Source: Gammaproteobacteria bacterium (GTDB taxonomy: Bacteria > Aquificota > Aquificia > Aquificales > QOAS01). From it: a DNA stretch of 5,142 bases. Position numbers and translations under genes: made by a program. Numbering within the stretch: position 1 is the stretch's first letter; each line of letters begins with the position of its first letter. The stretch lies in contig QOAS01000147.1 in NCBI GenBank assembly GCA_003972855.1, positions 1 through 5,142 on the forward strand, in the 5' to 3' direction. A model generated the notes under the pieces. The model did no database searches and had not been told where the DNA came from. It saw only the letters and a program-made list of their open reading frames with translations. Below are positions 1-4,849 of this stretch, piece by piece.

Positions 1-244
1 CAACCAGTCCCCCTTTTTGGGCAAAGTCGTATATAGCCTCCGCCAAAGGAGTTTTGGAAGCCAAAGCCCCCGGGCGCAGGTAATCCCCGAAAGAAAAACC
101 TCCGGGGATAACCACGCAATCCACATCAATCTTTCTATCCTCCCAATGGAGGAACTTAACGGGCTTATTTAATATCTCCTCTATTACGTAATAGGTATCG
201 TAGTCGCAATTGGAACCGGGAAAGACCGCAACGCCGAACCTCAT
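1..244 (-). CDS. purQ: Phosphoribosylformylglycinamidine synthase, glutaminase subunit PurQ (5' part, runs off the left edge)
   Basis: The first 81 codons of PurQ are present. PurQ is the class I glutamine amidotransferase that supplies ammonia to PurL for converting FGAR to FGAM in cytoplasmic purine synthesis. The read-out shows the family's N-terminal strand and FPGSNCD motif at residues 8-14, then PGGFSFGDYLRPGA at 47-60, which is highly specific for PurQ. The catalytic Cys (in GICNG) and the His/Glu pair would lie beyond the window, so activity cannot be judged. I chose ATG at 244 because the family normally begins a few residues before the first strand. An in-frame ATG at 262 would add six residues (MIIVSL). 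The purine-rich AAAGGGAG at 265-272 is only 2 nt from that ATG and 20 nt from the one at 244, so the start is not settled. The neighbour at 273 is divergent, so any promoter must lie partly inside that gene. Confidence 0.93.
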   Translation of the reverse strand, partial: MRFGVAVFPGSNCDYDTYYVIEEILNKPVKFLHWEDRKIDVDCVVIPGGFSFGDYLRPGALASKTPLAEAIYDFAQKGGLV

Positions 245-274
245 AAGGGAAACAATTATCATATCTCCCTTTAT
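243..274. repeat. Inverted repeat between divergent purQ and the unknown gene
   Basis: ATAAGGGA (243-250) and TCCCTTTAT (266-274) are near-perfect inverted copies with 15 bases between them. The repeat spans the whole gap between the two divergent start codons and includes parts of both. Read on either strand, the layout is AAGGGA, about 15 nt, TCCCTT(T), ATG. It could be an operator, or a hairpin in each mRNA that pairs a Shine-Dalgarno-like AAGGGA with the bases just before AUG. It could also simply be two back-to-back purine-rich sites. Confidence 0.4.
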
Positions 275-995
275 GGTTATAGGCGTATACGGAAGGGATG
301 AGGGCTACCTCGTATACCTTCTACTCAGAAATATAGCAACCGATTATTCCAGCGATGTATGTTTCCGCTTTGAGGACAGGCTGATTTTCAAATCCCAAAA
401 GGGGAGGAAAGTCTTTTTTATCCCCCAACCGACCGACGATGAGAGAGAAATTTTAAAACTCATTTTGGAAAGTAGCGAGGGACTGATTTTTACCAAATAT
501 TGCACGGGATTAAAAAACTGTATTCAAATAGATGGAGATTATTTACTTGAAACCCTTAAAAGGGCTTCTCGGGAATTTTTGGCAATCCCCCAAATGGACG
601 GGTTTTTAAAAGGCTACACCTTTAGGTTTGAAGATGAAAACCTTATAAACCTTTTAAGGGAGAAACTGAAGTTCTACATACCTTTGGTGGTTGCCAAAAG
701 GCATAGCATACTCTTTGCGTGGAAATATTACCTATCCCAAGAGGGTGTCCCCGCGGTGGGATTTCTATATCCCTCGGAAGTTAGACTCCTTGAGCCTATT
801 CTCTCCAACATAGGTTTTTCCGATAAGCTTTTTCCACTAATTTTGGGGAACACCGACAACAAACTCTTGGAGGTTATCAAAAATTACGGATTTGTTCCCA
901 CCGAAGTTTTAATTCCTTCAAAAAATAACATAGAAAGTGAACTTAACTTTATATACCTCGCCAAAGAGGTTGCAAAAAATATAGAAAAGGCTTAA
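273..995 (+). CDS. Conserved-looking protein of unknown function (240 aa)
   Basis: I do not recognise this protein. From ATG at 273 it is 240 residues, with no signal peptide and no convincing membrane segment, so it is probably cytoplasmic. The N-terminus MVIGVYGRDEG has the look of a first beta strand followed by a turn. The rest alternates hydrophobic strand-like and helical stretches. Cysteines are at 30, 77 and 83, and no classic metal, nucleotide-binding or catalytic motif stands out. The reading frame extends upstream to a TTG at 210, but that would overlap purQ by 35 bp, so I prefer 273. The best Shine-Dalgarno-like site (AAGGGA, 245-250) is 22 nt from this ATG, which is too far. It is only 4 nt from an in-frame ATT at 255, so a rare start codon is possible. 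The gene is divergent from purQ and convergent with atpA, with 9 bp between the two stops. It is most likely its own transcription unit. Confidence 0.75.
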   Translation: MVIGVYGRDEGYLVYLLLRNIATDYSSDVCFRFEDRLIFKSQKGRKVFFIPQPTDDEREILKLILESSEGLIFTKYCTGLKNCIQIDGDYLLETLKRASREFLAIPQMDGFLKGYTFRFEDENLINLLREKLKFYIPLVVAKRHSILFAWKYYLSQEGVPAVGFLYPSEVRLLEPILSNIGFSDKLFPLILGNTDNKLLEVIKNYGFVPTEVLIPSKNNIESELNFIYLAKEVAKNIEKA

Positions 996-1004
996 AGGGG
1001 AATA

Positions 1005-2534
1005 TTAGGGAACGAATTTTTTCTTGAACTCCTCAAGGGCTTTCTTGATTCCTTCCTCTATTTCGGGAGTAAGGTCTTTAACCTCTCTGATTTTCTTAAG
1101 TAGGTCTTGTTTTTCGGTATCCAAGAATGCGTATAGTTCTTTTTCAAACTTCCTTACCGCGGAAACGGGTAGGTCGTCCAAGTAACCTCTGGTTCCCGCA
1201 TATATGGCTATAACCTGCTTTTCAAAAGGTATGGGGTTATAAGGCTCCTGTTTGAGCAATTCCACCAATCTTAGACCTCTTTCTATAACCTTTTTGGTAG
1301 CCTCATCCAATTCGGAGGCGAACTGAACGAATGCTTCCAATTCTCTGAACTGTGCCAAGTCCAGACGGAGTTTACCCGCAACCTTTTTCATTATCTTGGT
1401 TTGAGCGGCACCACCAACCCTGGATACGGATATACCTACGTTAATGGCGGGACGAACACCTTTGTTAAATAGGTCGGTTTCAAGGAATATCTGTCCGTCG
1501 GTAATAGAAATAACGTTGGTGGGAATGTATGCGGTAACGTCACCCGCTTTAGCCTCAATAATAGGTAGCGCGGTCAGAGAACCCGCACCGTTTTCATCGT
1601 TCAATTTTGCCGCACGCTCCAACAGTCTGGAGTGTAGATAGAATACATCACCGGGATAAGCTTCCCTACCGGGCGGACGCCTCATTAGAAGCGATAGCGC
1701 CCTGTAAGCTTCCGCGTGTTTGGTAAGGTCGTCGTAGATTACAACCGCGTGCATACCGTTGTCTCTGAAGTATTCACCTATGGTACAACCGCTGAAGGGC
1801 GCCAAGAATTGCAATGCGGGTGCCATTGTGGAGTCCGCAACCACAACGGTGGTGTATTCCATAGCACCGTGTTTTTCAAGCAAGTCTATGAGCCTTGCTA
1901 CCGCATTTCTCCTTTGTCCTATAACAACGTAAACCGCGTAAATTTTGTCGTCGGGGTTTTGTTCGTTGTGTTGCTTTTGGGCGAGAATGGTATCTATGCA
2001 AACGGTGGTTTTACCTGTGTTTCTGTCACCGATAATAAGCTCCCTCTGACCCCTTCCGATGGGAATCATTGCGTCTATGGCTTTTATACCGGTTTGGAGG
2101 GGTTCGTGAACGGGTTTCCTTTTGACTATACCGGGAGCTATTTTTTCAACGGGAGAATAGTATTCGTATTCAATAGGTCCTTTGCCGTCCAAGGGGTTAC
2201 CCAGAGGGTCTACCACCCTACCTATAAGTCCCTTTCCGACGGGTATGGACAGGATTTGACCGGTTCTCTTTACGAGAGAACCTTCCTTAATTCCCGCTTC
2301 GCTTCCCAGTATGATAATACCTACATTGTCTTCTTCCAAGTTGAAAGCGACACCCTTTACCCCGTTGTCAAACTCAACAATTTCCATTGCCATTACTTTT
2401 TCAAGACCGTAAGCCCTGGCAACTCCGTCACCGACGTAGTAAACAACTCCTACCTCGTCCAGTTTCGCTTTGGGTTCAAACTCTTTAAGTCTCTCCTCTA
2501 AAACTTTCAAAGCCTCTTCATAGGACAAAGTCAT
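1005..2534 (-). CDS. atpA: F-type ATP synthase subunit alpha
   Basis: This is the non-catalytic nucleotide-binding subunit of the F1 head, which forms the alpha3beta3 ring with beta on the cytoplasmic face of the membrane. It is full length at 509 residues, close to the family norm. In order, it has the N-terminal beta-barrel (about 25-95), the nucleotide-binding domain (95-380) and the helical C-terminal domain (380-509). The P-loop is GDRNTGKT at 169-176, with Lys175 and Thr176. Walker B is VVIYDDL, ending at 270. The signature PAINVGISVS is at 362-371, followed by Arg372 in SRVGGAAQ, the residue that reaches into the beta catalytic site. Asn172 replaces the usual Gln, and the stretch after Val232 departs from the usual consensus. 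A short insert lies at about 188-197. The start at 2534 is set by GGGAGGT at 2540-2546, 5 nt upstream. The gene is last in the atpF'-F-H-A block, 18 bp after atpH. No gamma or beta gene follows; a convergent gene ends 9 bp away. Confidence 0.99.
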   Translation of the reverse strand: MTLSYEEALKVLEERLKEFEPKAKLDEVGVVYYVGDGVARAYGLEKVMAMEIVEFDNGVKGVAFNLEEDNVGIIILGSEAGIKEGSLVKRTGQILSIPVGKGLIGRVVDPLGNPLDGKGPIEYEYYSPVEKIAPGIVKRKPVHEPLQTGIKAIDAMIPIGRGQRELIIGDRNTGKTTVCIDTILAQKQHNEQNPDDKIYAVYVVIGQRRNAVARLIDLLEKHGAMEYTTVVVADSTMAPALQFLAPFSGCTIGEYFRDNGMHAVVIYDDLTKHAEAYRALSLLMRRPPGREAYPGDVFYLHSRLLERAAKLNDENGAGSLTALPIIEAKAGDVTAYIPTNVISITDGQIFLETDLFNKGVRPAINVGISVSRVGGAAQTKIMKKVAGKLRLDLAQFRELEAFVQFASELDEATKKVIERGLRLVELLKQEPYNPIPFEKQVIAIYAGTRGYLDDLPVSAVRKFEKELYAFLDTEKQDLLKKIREVKDLTPEIEEGIKKALEEFKKKFVP

Positions 2535-2539
2535 TTTTT

Positions 2540-2546
2540 ACCTCCC
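2540..2546 (-). promoter_or_regulatory. Strong ribosome binding site of atpA
   Basis: GGGAGGT lies 5 nt before the ATG at 2534, inside the 18 bp gap after atpH. It fixes the alpha start, and a strong site suits a subunit needed at three copies per complex when delta is needed at one. Confidence 0.8.
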
Positions 2547-2552
2547 GTAAAG

Positions 2553-3098
2553 TTATATTTTCATTGCAAGTTCTTTCAAAAGGTTTTTAACGGAAGCGTC
2601 TACTACAAAGGAGGTGGTTTTAACTACAAATCCCCCTATAAGCTCGGGGTTTACCGCAAAGGTGGTTTCTACCTTTTTGCCGAGCTTTCTTTCCAAAACC
2701 TTTACGAGGTTATCTTTGATTTCCTGCGGTAGCTCGCTTGCACTTTCAATTTCCGCTTTTACGGTTCCCAAAACATTTTCCAACTCGTATTGGTAAGCCC
2801 TTATAACCAAAGATAGGTATTTGAAACCGTGATTTTTGGTTAAAAACACCAAAAGTTCCTTTGCGAGTTGTTTATTTTCCAAATCCAACCTTTGAACGAA
2901 ATCTTCAAAAAACTTTTCCTTATCCTCAAGGGGAATTTCTTCGTTTAAGACCAAATCTCTGAAAGGTTTGTTTTTTCTGTAAAGCTCGCTGAGTATCTTT
3001 AAAAATTCCAAAAACTTAACCTGCTCGGTGGTATTTCCCTCCAATTTATTCAATAGAACCTTTACAACCCTCTTAGCCAATGCGGTTCCCTTTAGCAT
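2553..3098 (-). CDS. atpH: F-type ATP synthase subunit delta
   Basis: Delta (related to mitochondrial OSCP) sits on top of F1 and joins the N-termini of alpha to the b/b' peripheral stalk. The 181-residue product has the family length. The N-terminal helical domain (about 1-105) carries the alpha-binding face. The C-terminal part (about 110-181) contains the conserved family segment NPELIGGF at 150-157, followed by a short beta stretch ending in VVDASVKNLLKEL at 165-177. The start ATG at 3098 is supported by AAGGGGG at 3107-3113, 8 nt upstream. That site overlaps the stop codon of atpF, so the two genes are probably translationally coupled, with 13 bp between stop and start. The next gene, atpA, encodes its binding partner. 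Confidence 0.96.
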   Translation of the reverse strand: MLKGTALAKRVVKVLLNKLEGNTTEQVKFLEFLKILSELYRKNKPFRDLVLNEEIPLEDKEKFFEDFVQRLDLENKQLAKELLVFLTKNHGFKYLSLVIRAYQYELENVLGTVKAEIESASELPQEIKDNLVKVLERKLGKKVETTFAVNPELIGGFVVKTTSFVVDASVKNLLKELAMKI

Positions 3099-3111
3099 CT
3101 AAGTAACCCCC

Positions 3112-3684
3112 TTAGTTTTTGCTGAGGTCGGAGAGCATTTTTTGGGCGAACTTTTCCTGAACCTCTTTGTTGGCGAAAAGCTCTTTAAGCATTCCTTCCG
3201 ATAGCTCTATAGCCTTTTGAGCGGCGTATTTTCTAAGTTCCTCTTTAGCTTTGTTGGTTTCTATTTCTATTATCTTTTCCGCCTTTTCCCTAATTCTGTT
3301 TGCCACCTCTTGAGCTTGAGCAATTATTTGCTCCTTCTCCTTTTTGGCGGTTTCTTCCGCGACCTTTATGCTTTCTTCGTATTTAACTTTTGCCTCTTCA
3401 AGAGCCTTTTTAGCCTTTTGCAATTCCTCTTTTGCTTTGGCGTGGTTTTCTTCCGCCTCTTTTACACTGCCGATTATTTCATTTTTGTAGTTTTCTATCC
3501 ACTTTAGAAACGGCTCTTTGAAGAAATAGACCAGAGCGCCTACGACAATGGCTATGTTGATACCTTTCCAGATTAAAACCGTAGGGCTTTCCAATTCATG
3601 CCCCGTGCCTCCCGCTTCCGAGGCGAGGGCAACCCCCGCGGATATGAGAATTCCGACGATACCCCAAACCGCTTTCGCCTTCAT
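3112..3684 (-). CDS. atpF: F-type ATP synthase subunit b, with a signal-peptide-like N-terminus
   Basis: Subunit b is half of the peripheral stalk that keeps the alpha3beta3 head from turning with the rotor. The 190-residue product has a basic start (Lys2, Lys4), a hydrophobic run at 5-18 and an ALA motif at 19-21, which together look like a cleavable signal peptide. A polar linker (22-35) follows, then a membrane helix at about 36-57 (WKGINIAIVVGALVYFF), then a long charged coiled coil rich in Ala, Glu and Lys (about 60-165), ending in a C-terminal part for delta binding. If cleaved, the mature protein has one membrane helix with its C-terminus in the cytoplasm, as in other b subunits. If not cleaved, two helices give the same C-terminal side. 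The ATG at 3684 overlaps the TAA of atpF' by one base (TAATG). GAGG at 3690-3693 gives 5 nt spacing. The product pairs with b' from the preceding gene, probably as a heterodimer. Confidence 0.94.
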   Translation of the reverse strand: MKAKAVWGIVGILISAGVALASEAGGTGHELESPTVLIWKGINIAIVVGALVYFFKEPFLKWIENYKNEIIGSVKEAEENHAKAKEELQKAKKALEEAKVKYEESIKVAEETAKKEKEQIIAQAQEVANRIREKAEKIIEIETNKAKEELRKYAAQKAIELSEGMLKELFANKEVQEKFAQKMLSDLSKN

Positions 3685-4118
3685 TACTTCCTCTCCCCTA
3701 CAAATTTTTCGGTAATTATTTTGGCGAGAACTTCTACCTTTTGCTCAAGCTGAGCCTTTGCGGTTTCAAGCTCCTTGGCGATTTCCTCTTTGGCTTTTTC
3801 AACCTTTTCGTTGGCTTCTTTTTCCGCTTCCTCTATAATCCTATTGGCTTGTTCTTTTGCCTCTTTACGGGCGTTTTCCAATATTTCGTTAACCTTTTGT
3901 CCCGCTTCATTTAAAACTTTTTCCGCTTCCTTTAGGTAAAAGGTGGCTTCTTCGCGGAATTTTTCCGCTTCCTTATTGAGTTCTAAAATCCTTGCGTTCC
4001 TTTGGTCTACCGTTTTGGAATAGGGCTTTACGTAAATCAGATTTACGATAAATAGGAAGATTAAAAACAGAATGGCTTGAATAATCAACGTATGGTTTAG
4101 CAAAACACCTATATCCAT
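3684..4118 (-). CDS. atpF': F-type ATP synthase subunit b' (second b-type stator subunit)
   Basis: The 144-residue product has a short N-terminus, a single membrane helix at about 8-30 (LNHTLIIQAILFLIFLFIV), then Lys31-Pro32 and an almost unbroken charged coiled coil to about 136. That is the layout of b-type stalk subunits. It lacks the signal-peptide-like extension seen in its neighbour and is about 46 residues shorter. This fits the b' partner of a b/b' heterodimer, as known in cyanobacteria, chloroplasts and, as I recall, Aquifex. The b versus b' naming rests on order and length and could be swapped. It is the first gene of the four-gene ATP synthase block. A promoter-like -10 lies about 40 bp upstream, and GGGAGGAG at 4122-4129 is the ribosome binding site (GGAGG core, 5 nt from ATG). 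Its stop overlaps the atpF start by one base, which points to coupled synthesis of the two stalk halves. Confidence 0.93.
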   Translation of the reverse strand: MDIGVLLNHTLIIQAILFLIFLFIVNLIYVKPYSKTVDQRNARILELNKEAEKFREEATFYLKEAEKVLNEAGQKVNEILENARKEAKEQANRIIEEAEKEANEKVEKAKEEIAKELETAKAQLEQKVEVLAKIITEKFVGERK

Positions 4119-4123
4119 TTTCT

Positions 4124-4155
4124 CCTCCCGAGAGGTTTCCTTTACTTAAAACCTC
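4124..4155 (-). promoter_or_regulatory. Inverted repeat and ribosome-binding-site hairpin in the atpF' leader
   Basis: On the minus strand GAGGTTT (4155-4149) and AAACCTC (4138-4132) form a perfect 7 bp inverted repeat with a 10-base loop. The CCTC of the second arm (4135-4132) can instead pair with GAGG at 4127-4124, the core of the atpF' Shine-Dalgarno sequence, leaving a TCGG tetraloop. The two pairings exclude each other. The first leaves the ribosome binding site free and the second hides it. The same repeat could be a DNA operator overlapping the start of transcription. Pairing is directly visible; function is inferred, and such short stems may be weak at high growth temperature. Confidence 0.4.
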
Positions 4156-4158
4156 ATT

Positions 4159-4164
4159 ATTATA
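4159..4164 (-). promoter_or_regulatory. Candidate -10 element of the ATP synthase operon promoter
   Basis: A perfect TATAAT lies on the minus strand in the 64 bp between gph and atpF', in an AT-rich run. The only -35 candidate is poor: TTAGAA at 16 bp spacing, matching TTGACA at 3 of 6 bases and lying over the gph stop codon. Transcription would begin near 4151-4154, giving a leader of about 35 nt. Read-through from gph may also contribute. Confidence 0.5.
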
Positions 4165-4182
4165 AAAATCGTTAAGAAACTT

Positions 4183-4824
4183 CTAACCGTTTTCCAAAAT
4201 TCCCAGTAACTCCTTAGGAGTTTTCAGGAGAAAATCGGGCTTAACCTCGGGAGGGAGAGGTTGGATATAACCCCATAGGGCTAGTGCGGATTTGGCACCC
4301 GCACCTTTGGCGGACAGTATATCGTCAAGGCGGTCTCCAACCACTATTGTTTTGGAGGGTTCCAAATTCAACCTTTTGCAGATAAAGAGAATATGCTCCT
4401 TGGAGGGTTTATGCTCTCTGGGAAGGTCTCTTCCTACGACGGTGTCAAAGTAATGGAGTAAATCGGTTATCTTTAAAACCCTCAAAGCTCCCTCGGTTAT
4501 CTTATTGGTGGCAACCGCCAATTTCAATCCCCTTTCCTTTAAAATTTCCAAGGTCTCCCTTATTCCCTCAAAGGGTTTGGTATCCTTGCAAAGATACCTA
4601 TTGAGGTAATAAGAGCGCAGTTTTAAAAGGGCTTCCTCCCAAACCTCGGAGGGAAAAAAGGGTGCTATAAATCCGTAGGCTCCGCCACCTATGTGCTTTT
4701 TAAATTCCTCAAAGGAGGGAGGTTCTATTCTGTAATCCCTTGCGGTATCGCAAAGGGCGCGGTAGAGGTCGGGGGCGGTGTCAAGAAGGGTTCCGTCCAA
4801 GTCAAAAATCACCGCTTCCACCAT
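4183..4824 (-). CDS. gph: HAD-family hydrolase, probable phosphoglycolate phosphatase
   Basis: This is a 213-residue HAD phosphatase of the Gph/PGP type, which removes phosphate from 2-phosphoglycolate in the cytoplasm. Motif I is FDLDGTLLDT at 7-16, with nucleophile Asp8 and acid/base Asp10. The helical cap follows (about 17-80) and carries the IGGG segment at 45-48 that is common in Gph. Motif II is ATNK with Thr106. Motif III is Lys139 in HKPS. Motif IV is VVGDRLDD at 161-168, with Asp164 and Asp168 for Mg2+. The ending ALALWGY (180-186) is also typical. All catalytic residues are present. HAD substrate specificity is hard to read from sequence, so pyrophosphatase or another sugar-phosphate phosphatase is possible. 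The ATG at 4824 has only a weak GGGTG upstream. The gene is divergent from a histidine kinase (25 bp gap) and lies upstream of the atp block on the same strand. Confidence 0.87.
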   Translation of the reverse strand: MVEAVIFDLDGTLLDTAPDLYRALCDTARDYRIEPPSFEEFKKHIGGGAYGFIAPFFPSEVWEEALLKLRSYYLNRYLCKDTKPFEGIRETLEILKERGLKLAVATNKITEGALRVLKITDLLHYFDTVVGRDLPREHKPSKEHILFICKRLNLEPSKTIVVGDRLDDILSAKGAGAKSALALWGYIQPLPPEVKPDFLLKTPKELLGILENG

Positions 4825-4836
4825 AGAACACCCAAA

Positions 4837-4842
4837 ATTTTA
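4837..4842 (-). promoter_or_regulatory. Possible -10 element for gph
   Basis: TAAAAT on the minus strand matches TATAAT at 5 of 6 bases. It lies in the 25 bp gap, and I see no good -35. Transcription from it would start only about 6 nt before the gph ATG, giving an almost leaderless mRNA. That would fit the lack of a good ribosome binding site. Confidence 0.25.
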
Positions 4843-4849
4843 AGATTAA

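Noticed and set aside
210..272. A 21-codon N-terminal extension of the unknown gene from TTG at 210
   Set aside because: It would overlap the divergent purQ coding region by 35 bp and has no well-spaced ribosome binding site. I kept ATG 273 but cannot exclude the extension.
1444..1641. A short plus-strand frame opposite atpA
   Set aside because: It is antisense to conserved alpha-subunit coding sequence, with no ribosome binding site and no recognisable protein.
1716..2501. A 261-codon open frame on the plus strand, antisense to atpA
   Set aside because: It lies wholly inside atpA, whose protein is unmistakable. Its translation resembles no protein, and it reflects the codon bias of the real gene on the other strand.
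2614..2796. A short plus-strand frame opposite atpH
   Set aside because: It is a shadow of the conserved C-terminal part of delta, with no independent support.
3217..3507. A plus-strand frame opposite atpF with very Phe/Leu-rich, membrane-like translation
   Set aside because: It is the reverse complement of the Lys/Glu/Ala-rich coiled coil of subunit b, which yields Phe/Leu/Ser codons. It is not a membrane protein gene.
3190..4010. Repetitive-looking purine/pyrimidine-biased tracts in atpF and atpF'
   Set aside because: These come from heptad-like Glu/Lys/Ala codons of the two coiled coils, not from DNA repeats or a mobile element.
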